Source: Triops longicaudatus
Lineage: Eukaryota; Arthropoda; Branchiopoda; Notostraca; Triopsidae
Length of the DNA stretch: 64,000 bases
Direction: 5' to 3'
NCBI GenBank assembly: GCA_022885665.1
Contig: JAGQDJ010000066.1
Coordinates: 124,001 to 188,000, forward strand
Shown here: positions 50,501 through 61,434 of the stretch, piece by piece
How the letters are laid out: each line of letters begins with the position of its first letter
Numbering within the stretch: the first letter of the stretch is position 1
Notes under the pieces: model-generated
Seen by the model: the letters and a program-made list of their open reading frames with translations, nothing else
Told to the model about the DNA's origin: nothing
The model's database searches: none
Translations under genes and position numbers: made by a program

Positions 50501-52245
50501 GTGTTCAAGCGGAGGATGGCACGGATTCATTGCCGGCGGAGACGTTGTGCATGACCATGGCAGTCATTGGCATATTGGGCGCCAGTGGGTTGAGTTGGGC
50601 TACACTGAGTACATTGGAGCCGTTGCTAAGTCAGTTAGCTCGATCACATGCAGAGGAGAATGTCCGCAAAGGCGCTGAGGAACTGCGGACGGCTATTGTC
50701 ACGCGAGGCGCTGGTCCAGGACGTTCTACGGAAGCATTGGGATCCACTAGTCGTTTAAGTGTCTTCGAACAAACGTGGAATGAATTGCACGATCCTTTAA
50801 TACCCGTACAAGGCCACGCTCTGCTCCAGTTGGGCAAACTTATTAAACAGCGAGACCCCGAAACTTTGAAACACATCGAACAGTGCTTCAGTAAGCTCAA
50901 TGTAAGTATCTCAATGGAAGAGCGTAACATAATTAAGTGTCAATCGGTTAAACGCATATCAAATGTAACTTCACATTTTGGTTGCCTTAGGAGTGTTTGC
51001 GACATGAAGATTCGTATATTTACTTAATGGCCGTGGAAGCATTAAGTCTCTTGGCTGATTACCAACCGGACACGGCATTGAGTATTTTGCTAAGCCAGTT
51101 TGACGCGGAAGATTTCTCACAACGTTCCACGGAAACTAAAATCACTACAGGAGAAGTGTTAGTACGAGTGACGCGTCTACTAGGTAAGCTATCTGGCACT
51201 TTTAATCTAAAAGCGCCTTTGTTTTCAGTCAAGAGCGTTAGGCTGGTTAAGCGGTCAACTATTCAGTGTCGACTGTCCACCATTTCTTCAACAGTTCCGT
51301 TAAAACTCCCAAAGTTCCTTCACAGCAGCTCGCAGACTAAAATTTACTGGCGAGATTTTTTAAACGTCTCCTGAACACTGGGATCGCCAACCTTCTTTCG
51401 CCTTGTTAGTGTGACGTTCAACGTTCATAACTGGTAGCGTTTCTTTACAAGGGTAAAAGAATGGTGATCGGGAAATTCAGTTAGTTGTCTGAGTCGCAGC
51501 CAAAACACATTAAATCGATTAATACGTTAATTCATGCCTTACAAGCTGAGATAATGAATTGCAGCTTTCTAATGGATTTTACTCACGAAGTCGTCAGAGT
51601 GCATTTTACGATAAGGCAAATGATTCTTATACTATAAAGGTGCATTCTTGTTTTTTTCGTCCTTTAGGTCCCATGACGCCAAAGTACAAAGCGGAGTTAT
51701 TGAACTGCTTCTTAAGAGGATGTCGCGACCCAGATGCCTTAATCCGAGCTTCAAGTTTATCTAACCTTGGCGAAGTTTGCGGTTTACTAGGATTTAGTCT
51801 TGGTGCAATAATACATGAAGTACGTAACGAAGTTTACATACATTACTGGTTCCTGATTCTAGTTGCTAAACTTGGTTCAAAACTTGAAGGTGTTTGAGTG
51901 CATTTCGTCCTCTGCGAGGTACGATCCTTCCATTGAAGTCCGCCGTGCAGCGTGGATGGTTGTTCATTTGATGCTCAAAGGCTTAAGCCAAGACGCATTA
52001 ACGGTACTATAACTTTCAAGAACCTGGAATTGAATTTCTAATTTGTTCGAATATTTTAGATTCTTCAACCTGTGTTGCGAGATTTACACCGGGCGTTACG
52101 ACAGGTTCTCAAAACTGAACCTGATGAAGCGATTAGAACTCACGTGAGCCTAGCGTTGGACTATATGGACGCCATTGTGCTCCAGATGTTAAACCCACCT
52201 ACCGAGACTTCCAAAACAATATATATCACAAGGCCTCCTCCTTAA
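47583..52245 (+). CDS. TANGO6: Transport and Golgi organization protein 6 (TANGO6/TMCO7)
   Basis: Helical-repeat protein named from a secretion and Golgi-organisation screen; its C-terminus carries RTP1-type domains linked in yeast to RNA polymerase II assembly and import. Nine exons: 47583-47807, 48393-48665, 48733-49071, 49365-49589, 49699-50901, 50991-51183, 51668-51819, 51890-52003, 52060-52245; 969 aa (human about 1,094). The middle shows the family's PNWLRLRCG and IQKILPQVLSLP (RTP1_C1 area). The C-terminus has DPDALIRASSLSNLGEVCGLLGF and the IHEVFECISS/VEVRRAAW pattern of RTP1_C2, recovered only after splicing exons 7-9. The first exon is the least certain; it was chosen because 47583 ATG gives a phase-0 join to exon 2. 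No transmembrane segment is obvious. Confidence 0.88.
48026..48046 (+). other. G-run cluster in TANGO6 intron 1
   Basis: Runs of 7, 4 and 6 G separated by AT and T on the sense strand of intron 1 (47808-48392). The RNA could fold into a quadruplex that affects splicing; this is inference. Confidence 0.45.
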
Positions 52246-52396
52246 ATACCCATCAATTTGTTTATGTTGGAATGTTTCTTGGTCTGGAATTCTTGTGCCA
52301 GGAATCCGTGAACTTCAAATAGCTTTGAAACTGATGAAAATACAAAGCTTTTGCATTAATTTCTTGTAAAATGAACATGTATTGAAAATCTGATCA

Positions 52397-55300
52397 CTAC
52401 TTTTCGTTCATTAAAGAATTGTCTTCTTTATCTTCTTGTACCTGCTTCGCTTCTTTGCCGAACAAGGCTTTCAGCTTCGCCATGGCAGATTTTGGAGGCT
52501 CTTTTGATCGCAAAACGAGTCTAATATTTTAAAAGCGTTAGTAAAACTTTTTCCTGCCGTGAAAGTTTCCTACCGTTTGGTTGTAAGGTTGTGCAAAGGC
52601 CCAAAGGCGAGGGCTAGAACAGTACACGTTAAGCAAATCACGTTGTACGGCATACTGAAATCCGGGGTGGGCAGGATAACAATGGGCGTTTCCGTAGTGA
52701 TACGCACTACGTAAATTGGTTGCGTGGCATTCAAACTATTAAAAAAAAAAATCATTAATACACTGACTTGAGCTACTTGTAATACATGACAATTTCAAAC
52801 CTGGAAAAAAATGTAGTACCCGCCTGTGCTAAGCCCGTGTAATTTCGCGAAACAGGCAAAGCGGCAGTGATAACGGCAGCGGGTAAGTGAAATCCGTGAT
52901 TAGCATCTGGAGGATATTCCAGCCATTTAAGAAAAGTGACGTCGAAATTGAATGAAATCTCAGTGACAGATGCTGGCGGTAAGGACAGTCGCATTTCAAC
53001 GTGGTGAGGACGTTCACGATCTCGAGCTGGCACGTAATGTACGAATTCTGTGTCAAAGAACAGAAGATTACTTCATGCTTTCCCTCCCAACAAAGTTCTT
53101 ATATTACTTCGGGTGACAGGGGCACCTTTGGAATTCGTAACGCGTAAAGTATGCATGTAAAGTCGGAGGTACCAGGGTACGATATCCATGTATGTAACAT
53201 TTATGGGACTGCTGTAATAGTTGTTGTACAGACGAGTCACAAGTTTACCTCTTTCTTGGCCATAGCCTTAATTAAGGAATTTTCGTTTGAGTCTTAGGAG
53301 AATTCTTTATTTGTTTTACCTGCAACAAATCTGGAAACTTGGACTAGTGGAGCAGGAGTAAGTCCGTAGACATGCGACTTCTGGTAACGAGCTTGAATAT
53401 TCAAGGGTCCTTTCTCGGTTTCTTGGGTCAGATCGTAGACAGCAAAGTGGGAAGTAGTTCCCCCTTTGACACTTAAAATAGTTCTGGTAGGTTCCGGATT
53501 CAAACGGAAAGGACTTGTCTGGAAAAAAAATATACATAGTGAACGCATATTAAGTCATCTATTAAAAATCGGACTGGAATGCGACTATTACGATGCAGAA
53601 TTCTGAAAATCAATAGCCGTGATTCCTTGCAGATTATCTTTCAAGTTTCTTACCTTCTTTCACCTTACATTATTAGAACTTAACTCGTCTTAGGAACTTG
53701 CGTTACTCAAGGATCTCTAATATCTCTACAACAAGGCTCTAGTTGCGATGGATGACGTTAATGTTAAAATTATCAATCACACCTTGACGAATCCAGTTGC
53801 GAGCACCGCGTTTATGAGATTTGTAGGCCGATGTGAAGTCCTGCAACTCTCTTTTTTTCTGGTGAATGCGCTCGCGCTCGTTTGTTCTCTAAACAGGTTG
53901 TATTTTATCCACACTATGTAGAGTGAACCTAATTCATGGATTTCGCAGTCGCGGTTTTTATATTCGCGACCGATGTAGTGATCCCCCAATTTAAACGACT
54001 TCGTTTTAAGCTGTTTTGCTTTTACCCGGTCGAAACTTCGGTCAATTTTGACTAAAAATTACACGAGATACCGCGCTGTAACTAAAAATTAGATACATTC
54101 ATTGACAAGGTACTTAAAAAGATAGAAGGGTTCGCTTTCTTAAAGTCAACTTTTGGCCGCCAGCTTTTCTAGGCGTTGCTTGTAATGTATTGTATAGTTT
54201 TTCATGAATACGTACAAATTAGAAACACATTTATGGAGCAGCGTGTACACATCTATGTTTTGAAGATAATATGGACCGCTATTGGTTTCTATTATTGGGT
54301 CGGTCAGTAAGTCCGTTCTATCTTTCGACCACTTTCGAATTCAAACAGCCCAAGTGTTTCTCTGAGTGCATATGTGCACTTTGTTGTTCACAAACAAGGA
54401 AAATCAGTCTCTCTATGACGTATTTCTTTAAGTTTAGTGATTCCTGACCTTAAAGCAAAGTTTTTATTCCCCGACGAAAGACGGGCGAAAATTATCGCCA
54501 AATTTTGCTTGATTATTTCTACAAAGGACACACCGCTTCAAAAACGGTTAAAAAATTTCGAAGTTTACGTTTCTCAAGCCCAAAGGCGTAATTCAATTTT
54601 TTTTTGTACGGTTTCAGAATTTAGGTTTTTGCGTTCAAAATGGTGACCGACCGGGCCGCACCTTAGGGGTATAAAGCTAGCAATTTTGGAGAATTCAGAC
54701 CTGCATCTGACAGTTCAGGAGATACACAGAAATGTCCATGTCTAACATGGACATCTTGCGATAAACCTGAAATCCGCTGATTAGGCAAGAAGAGCAGACT
54801 TGGGGCTCCTGCACCGGCTGAGCCACAGAAAACAGGCGTAGTGAACGACGGCTTGTCAGCAAGCTGATCCAGGTTCGTGCAACGCACTTCACAACAAGGT
54901 CCTACCTACCACCCGAGTATGCAAAGCGGAGTTAGCCATGTGTTCTTGTCAAGATCGCTCATTTCAAACTCTTGCACACCGCCTATTTCATTGTCGCTAT
55001 CTTAATAGGGAAAAGCCATATTACTCATTGAGCTAAGCATCTACAAGTTCACTTCAATCTCCAAGAAATCGAGTTAAATCAAAGTTTTCCTAGCAACTGT
55101 GAACTATGTGGAAGCAGTCACACGCCTGTAAATAGCTTCCCTCCCCTCTCCTTGCCCCCTCCCAAATGTGCTTAGTACAAACCCCCTTTGGTGCAAGTGA
55201 AGTTAAGAATGTTTATTTTTTTCTGCTATCGCTCTTTGTTGTTTGGACTGTTTTGCAGCGTCAGGAACAAGTGTAGCGCGTGGCTATGATTTCTCGGTAG

Positions 55301-58300
55301 AAACGGCTGGAACTTTTCTGGATGTTTTAATGCACTCTCCTCATAGTAGCCCCCTACAGTCACAGGCTTAGCAATTCGTATGAATTTAGCTTCCCTATGG
55401 ATATCACGGATTCAAAAATACAAAGAGTAAAAACTCGAGTTTCCTTTTCCTTGGGGTAGCTCAGGTTGGCAGATTATCTATTTTGTTTGATTATTCGCGA
55501 AAATAAAAATAAGCACGCCCAACGTGGGGCTCGAACCCACGACCCTGAGATTAAGAGTCTCATGCTCTACCGACTGAGCTAGCCGGGCTTGAAAATCAAG
55601 CTGCTTACAAGTGTAGATTTCTACAGTATTACACTGATGCCACTGTCGAGCTACAAATCTTACGGACAACTTACTGTAGTAGGAAGCATTGATTAGAGAT
55701 TTCGCAGACTCCGCCAAACAATTTTACAGTATTTTTTAGGCAAATATATTTATTTTCAACTTGTGAACGTGGGAATACAAACGTTTTCAAAAAAATGAGT
55801 CATACAACCTGTTTAATAAACTTATCATTTTTCAGTGCTACACAACTCTCGATTTCACAATGCTTGTATTTTTTTAATGAAAAACTTTTAGACTAAAAAC
55901 CTTTTTAAAATTAAGGTGTTTACCAATTATCATTTTGAATGTTTTTGCTTTGACATTACGGCCACTTAGGGATTCGAAGCAAAGGGAATTCAGATGAGAC
56001 CTAAACGCCCGGCCCAGAAGGGTTATGGGAGTTTGCAAATACTCCCTATTTCTGTACTACTGGAGATTCCATATTATTGTTCAGGGACTGTCCTACCAGA
56101 ATCGCCACAGGTGAAGCTCCCAACCACAGTGCTTCCAACATAAGCCAGGATATTATCAACATTTGCACGTGGTCTACAAGCGAGAGAATGTTGTTACCTA
56201 GAAAGAAGTGTTGATACTGGCTACACCAACACTTTGCCATGTGTAGCACTTCCTCTGCACCTGTCACTTTCTAGATTTTTTGCGGTTTTGTGATTTTGAG
56301 TCTAGCTTCGGTTTTCTTTGTTTGGAGTGTTTTTTTTTTATTAAATTGTCACCTTTAACGTGAACTGAGCAGATGTTTACGCGTTTTGAGACATCAAAGC
56401 ATAAATAAAGGAATATGTTTCATATGTCTACTGTTAAAATAAAATATACCCGAGAATCTGGTTCAAGTTCTCAATTAACCGGCAACGAAATTGAAACGCG
56501 ATTTTCGTTTCGCTTTGTCTTATTGTTTTAATTTCTCTTTTTGCTGTATGTGTTCCACATTACAGTACACCAACTGGCATTTCACTGATTACTTGACTTC
56601 ACTCCGACAAATGCTTGAAAGAAACGGGATCTGAAACCCTGTGCAAACAACCTGGCTTATTTTGGGAGCAATAATATGGATACGTTCCTATTGCGAACGT
56701 AAGAAACGGAGGGGACCTCTAAAACGGCGCTGAAAACATCTAAAAAAAATCTTTCGACGACAGAGGAGACATTTTCGGGCTTCTACGTTCCGTTAATTGC
56801 ACAGTCAGTTTTATAGGTTAATCTATCTGTAAAAAGAAATCTACATTGCTTCCTCACAAGTATATGTTAAACTTTTCTATCGCAAGGTTTCAGACATTAA
56901 TCACGTACGACTGAAAAATTGCAAACTCCAATGTTCATCGGTAACAGAACCTCCTTTCTTCGCGCGTAACAGATACACACACGTAAAAGATACAATGTCA
57001 TCGTGTAAAAACACTACGAACAAAGCAAAGCGTAAATGGTTTTAACGAAAAGGTCAACTTTATATTAACCGAATAATCGAGATAGTACTGTGATAATAAG
57101 TTTTCATATCGAAAAACCCATTGTCACGTTTTCCTGACCGTGTCTGCAATAATTGCCGACTACTCCAAAACTTATTTTTTCAACGTATAGCGCTAGTACT
57201 TGTAAGCAAATGAAACTAGCGAATGTTATTGTTTTTCTTAAATAGCATTAACAGACTGTTTAAAAATTGTTTGTACAAGCGGCACACGAAGAGAAAAAAA
57301 ATCGTCTCTGTTACGGGCACAAGAATATGAGGGCAATTTTATATATAAAAGAAGTTTCGCCCAACGTGGGGCTCGAACCCACGACCCTGAGATTAAGAGT
57401 CTCATGCTCTACCGACTGAGCTAGCCGGGCTTACTACACAAGAAAGAAATAACCACAGCGGAAATCCTCCCGTTAATTAAGTCGAAATTTAAAATGAGTT
57501 CAGTATTCTAAAACTTTGAATATGTCACGTTAGGCTAAGCAAGCAAAAATCAATAATTTATGTATAAAAGGACACATGCAAGTCTAAAACGAAATTGTTA
57601 CAAAAATGTCCGCCCAACGTGGGGCTCGAACCCACGACCCTGAGATTAAGAGTCTCATGCTCTACCGACTGAGCTAGCCGGGCTTGTCAGAAAAGAAAGA
57701 AATACCTTCAGCGTAAATCCTCACCTTCGTTGTGTCGAAATTTAAAACGTGTTCCGTATTTTAAAAGCGTAAGAGTTCAGTATTGTACAAATTTTGAAAG
57801 CGTAACATTAGGCTAAGCGAAGAAAAAAATCAATAATTTATATTACGAATTTCTATATATTAAAGGAAGTCCAAATCGAAATTGTAACAAAAACAACCGC
57901 CCAACGTGGGGCTCGAACCCACGACCCTGAGATTAAGAGTCTCATGCTCTACCGACTGAGCTAGCCGGGCTTCTGTAATTTTGAAACCTGTGATCATACT
58001 TCTTAGGTATTTAAGCCTGGCATGATTCTCGCCTTAAGAGGCTCTAGAATTTTGGGGTGGTGTTGGGGAAGGCAGACAAGCAAATTTTGCAAGCGGCAAA
58101 ATGAACACTGATTTCGGTGCAATCTTTCTGAATACTGACATACGATAGTTTATCTCGACCTAGTTTATCTCGGTCTCGTGTGTTTACAAAATGTTGGGTA
58201 TACGCTGTTTTCCCACAGCTGGTTTTGTTGCTGTGTAAATTGTGTTGAGGTATTTCCTCTGCGAATGAAAAACACATAATTTCGTTATAAACTGTATCAG

Positions 58301-60994
58301 GTATTTTTTTTTAAACGTGCGAATTGCAGAAATTGGGAAGTTTGATTCTTTTGAAGAGAAGAAACGCTTTCTGATTGGTAGCGTTTTTGCCTAACAGGTC
58401 CCTTAATTGGTAAGTGTGACAGTCTTTGAAGTTGCGTACGGCAGCTTTGTTGTCTCACGTGAGAATATAAGTTCTTCAACTACAGGAAGAGTCCACGAGA
58501 GGTTACGTTTAACCTAGCAGAGACCTACTAAGAGATTTGCTATTTCTCATTGGTAACACGCTATTCGTATGGAATGTGTGATTCGGGTTGAGCTAATTTG
58601 CCGACAAAAGAAAACCACGTTCTTACATTCCGAACCGTCTTAAGGTATGTTTTGCAAAGAAATACACTTTGTTACGTTCTGTTGCAAATTAATTACGTGC
58701 AAATTGTAGAAAGTCAGAATTTCTACTTTGTGGGAGAGAAGAAACGATTCGTCGTTGGTAAGCGTTTTGCAGTTTTCAGAAAGTACATCTTGTTCAACAC
58801 ACCACATCATCCACAACCAACACTGACACACTGGCATAGCTTACTCTACAGTTCAACCCGTCGTCTTGTCAGTTTGCATTTTAGAATTAAACGACTTAGA
58901 CATTAGTCAAGGCTTAAATTCTAAAAAGAAGGGAAAAAAGAAACTACAAACATTTACGAAGAAATATCTATTGCGCGTGAAAAGAGAAACTACAAAAGTT
59001 AAAATATTGTTATAGGATAAACACATCCGACTTTTCAGTTGAAGTCTGTGATATAGCGAGAGCGACAAGAACAGTCCTACCTGTTTTGTCTCAAAATATT
59101 TGACACTGACCATACTCTAGCACAAACGAAACAAAAATAGTCCGTTTGAAAAGCAAAAACTTCCGCCCAACGTGGGGCTCGAACCCACGACCCTGAGATT
59201 AAGAGTCTCATGCTCTACCGACTGAGCTAGCCGGGCTTACTCGGAAAAGAAAGAAATGCTTTAAGCCCAAATCCTCACCTTAGTTATGTAGAAATTTAAA
59301 ACGAGTTCAGTATTTTACAAGCTTTGAATGCGTAACGTTAGGCTAAACGAAGAAAAAATCAATAATTTATGTTACGAATTTCTATATGTAAAAGGAAGTC
59401 CAAATCGAAATTGTAACAAAAATTACCGCCCAACGTGGGGCTCGAACCCACGACCCTGAGATTAAGAGTCTCATGCTCTACCGACTGAGCTAGCCGGGCT
59501 ATACTTCTTTTTCAGGGAATTTATCAGTGTGGAAAAAATCAATAAAAAGGTAAGTTTTTGTCTTGAAGGTGTGAAACACACCTAGTTCAGACAAATGGTA
59601 ACGTCGATGAACATTAGTCAGTTTGATGACTGACAATTACGCAATTTCTCTTAAACCAGATAACATCTACATCCAAATTTTTTTTATTCAACAGTTTTAT
59701 TATGCGAAGCTTTCGTACGCGAATACTGAAACTCGCGAGAATTCAACGAAAATAAAAACAAACGACCCTTTGGCCCTAAAAACTCATCCGCCCAACGTGG
59801 GGCTCGAACCCACGACCCTGAGATTAAGAGTCTCATGCTCTACCGACTGAGCTAGCCGGGCTTAATTTACATTAGCAAATCCTAATTTTTCGACTTAAAA
59901 TTTCTTTTTTTACCTGCTTTGAAGAAATATCGACAAATATTGTGCTGGAATCAGCGATTGGACATGTATGGAAAAGGCCGGAACCAAACATTTGCCTTAA
60001 GGACCAGTCATCTTTTGGTGGGAATGTACCGGCCCCTGGTTCAGAAACAACTGACATGGTAAGGCGTAACTCCAAGGCGGTTTCTGTGCAGGACTTTGTC
60101 TGTCACAAAAAGTAAGACTTAAATGCACTTTTTTATCGCAGTTTATTACCCTGCACATCTGTCGGAAATCCAAGGCTAGTGAGTGATAATGCACAGTGAA
60201 AATTTGCCTTGCGTTCAATAACTGCGCAAGTCCATGCTATAGTTTATGAAAAATATTTTTTTAAATGAACTTGAATTACTACGTGTACTTTGTGCAACTT
60301 ACGTAACCTGAACAGGGAAGTAGTTTTTTCCATGGAGTCAGATTTTCTGTACAGACTATTTCCCTTGGTAGAGACGCGTATCTAACGTGACTAGAATTTC
60401 CGGTGTAGCTACTTTCAACTATGCCTTCTGGCCGCGACGAAAGAACAGGTTGTACAGTGTTTGTCGAATCTACAAAGTTTAGAGACGCACAAAAAAGCCC
60501 CGCTAGTGCTGCATTCAAATCCAACCAATTCTGATCCACACTACAATAAAAATAAATATATTCCCAAGAATTGTTTAATCAGACAAATTTACTTTGCAAC
60601 AGACTGTTTAAACCAAGCCCAAACTTCAGCGCCTTGGGCAGCAGATCTGACAGGGTAACCCCATTTGACATGGTTCCACAAGCCTTGTGTGAGGCTTAAG
60701 TGTAGTTCTTGTATATCGAACTTCTCTATCAACTCACCAAAGGACTTGGGAAATAAATTAAAGTGGTGCACTAAACAAGCAAACATTAATCCACCTACAT
60801 GACTATTACGCTGCCTTACAATTCGTGGGATCTTCGTCCGGATCTACGTCCCATTTAGTAGTAAACTGGAAGTAAGAATAAATATGACCACTCTCTAACG
60901 GCTTGATTACTAGTTCCTCATCAAAAGTCTCTTTAAAGGAACAAACATTTCGAACTATGAGACAAAATGTCAAAATTCGACCGAAAAGCAACAT
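52397..60994 (-). CDS. PIGT: GPI transamidase component PIG-T
   Basis: ER membrane subunit of the GPI transamidase, which attaches GPI anchors. Ten exons: 60994-60820, 60770-60593, 60540-60303, 60236-60150, 60099-59914, 53518-53320, 53266-53108, 53047-52801, 52735-52574, 52520-52397; 584 aa (human about 578). Features: signal peptide (about 1-20), FDEELVIKPL, LHLSLTQGLW, GLFCASLNFVDSTNTV and ENLTPWKKLLPC, then DIVPWYLRLY, HVEMRL, PDANHGF, and LPTPDFSMPYNVICL leading into the single C-terminal transmembrane segment (about 519-541). The protein is collinear across the 6.4 kb intron 5 (59913-53519), with phase 0 on both sides, so nothing is missing. That intron carries seven tRNA-Lys genes on the same strand. 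The stop lies 152 bp from the TANGO6 stop, tail to tail. Confidence 0.95.
54732..54754. repeat. Perfect inverted repeat, 10-bp arms with 3-nt loop
   Basis: ATGTCCATGT, loop CTA, then ACATGGACAT. It lies about 60 bp downstream of a GGTATAAAG motif on the plus strand. No known small RNA family was recognised. Confidence 0.85.
55516..55588 (-). tRNA. tRNA-Lys (CTT), copy 1
   Basis: On the minus strand 73 nt begin GCCCGGCTAGCTCAGTCGGT and end CCCCACGTTGGGCG. The anticodon loop CTCTTAA gives CTT, and the T-loop is GGTTCGAGCC. It matches animal tRNA-Lys(CTT) and lacks an intron. A TTATTTTTATTTT run on the 3' side can terminate polymerase III. It is the member most distant from the rest of the cluster. 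Confidence 0.97.
57358..57430 (-). tRNA. tRNA-Lys (CTT), copy 2
   Basis: Identical in sequence to copy 1. The 3' flank on the minus strand contains TTTT. Its 5' flank is the first instance of the duplicated spacer (57431-57610). Confidence 0.97.
57431..57610. repeat. Duplicated tRNA-Lys spacer, copy A (180 bp)
   Basis: Shares ordered blocks with 57684-57897 and 59237-59426: AGAAAGAAAT near the start, AAATCCTC, GAAATTTAAAA, TTAGGCTAA, AATCAATAATTTAT and AAATTGT(T/A)ACAAAAA at the end. It is the most diverged of the three. Confidence 0.85.
57611..57683 (-). tRNA. tRNA-Lys (CTT), copy 3
   Basis: Identical 73-nt gene, followed on the minus strand by GACATTTTTG, a polymerase III terminator. It is separated from copy 2 by 180 bp of spacer shared with other copies. 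Confidence 0.97.
57684..57897. repeat. Duplicated tRNA-Lys spacer, copy B (214 bp)
   Basis: The longest spacer copy, with an internal partial duplication around GTTC(C/A)GTATTTTAAAAGCG. It is very similar to copy C over its 3' half (ACGAATTTCTATATAT through GGAAGTCCAAATCG). Confidence 0.85.
57898..57970 (-). tRNA. tRNA-Lys (CTT), copy 4
   Basis: Identical 73-nt gene, followed by GTTGTTTTTGTT. It is separated from copy 3 by 214 bp of duplicated spacer. Confidence 0.97.
59164..59236 (-). tRNA. tRNA-Lys (CTT), copy 5
   Basis: Identical 73-nt gene with a TTTTT terminator in the 3' flank. It lies 1.19 kb from copy 4. Confidence 0.97.
59237..59426. repeat. Duplicated tRNA-Lys spacer, copy C (190 bp)
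   Basis: Third spacer copy, between tRNA copies 5 and 6. It is collinear with copies A and B, showing that tRNA plus spacer was duplicated as a unit. Confidence 0.85.
59427..59499 (-). tRNA. tRNA-Lys (CTT), copy 6
   Basis: Identical 73-nt gene followed by TAATTTTTG. The spacer to copy 5 (59237-59426) is a third copy of the spacer seen between copies 2-3 and 3-4. Confidence 0.97.
59789..59861 (-). tRNA. tRNA-Lys (CTT), copy 7
   Basis: Identical 73-nt gene followed by ATGAGTTTTTAGG. It starts only about 50 bp from the PIGT exon 5 donor at 59913, so it sits at the upstream edge of the intron. Confidence 0.97.
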
Positions 60995-61434
60995 TCTCAC
61001 TTTACCGGCGAACTGTAGTGTTGACAACTGAAGGGAACGTATGATTGGACCTAGTTTACCAAGCCTGCGCTACGACTGGCTGTATGGCTTATCAAGCGCG
61101 CCGATTTCAAATCTGACAGCTTTGTTTTCAGAGACCCAACATTCTCTTCGTTACTACTTATTCTAAATCTTACATTGATAAGCTGGTTATATGGAAATAC
61201 ACACGAACTTCAAAAGAAATCACTGGTATTCACACAATTAAAGATTAACTTAAAGCGCGTTTTATCTCCATTGTACAATACATTTTTTTTTGCCAAGTAA
61301 CACACGAAAAACCAAGACTGATGACTAGCACCACAGTAACAGATAAACTTTCGTACACAATTAACACATTAGATCAAAAAAGCTTATCAGTCGCTTTGCT
61401 TATGGAATTGGCTTACTTCCTTTATGTTGCCGTT
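60995..61434. other. Short intergenic region, PIGT 5' side and AVL9 3' side
   Basis: Only 440 bp separate the PIGT start codon from the upstream AVL9 stop codon, both on the minus strand, so the PIGT promoter and AVL9 3' UTR must share it. No clear TATA element was seen. Confidence 0.6.

Larger units (their letters stand above)
53519..59913 (-). other. PIGT intron 5 hosting a tRNA-Lys array
   Basis: A 6.4 kb intron in a gene whose other introns are about 45-280 bp. Besides seven tRNA genes (55.5-59.9 kb) it contains a 10-bp-stem hairpin at 54732-54754 and duplicated spacers. The section 53.5-55.5 kb has no recognised gene. Confidence 0.85.

Noticed and set aside
53777..53989. Possible further PIGT exon on the minus strand
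   Set aside because: The translation does not resemble PIG-T, and the exons on each side already join in phase with no missing family sequence.
55516..59861. CRISPR-like array: seven identical repeats separated by variable spacers
   Set aside because: The repeats are complete 73-nt tRNA-Lys cloverleaves with polymerase III terminators, the spacing is irregular (180 bp to 1.8 kb), and the genome is eukaryotic.
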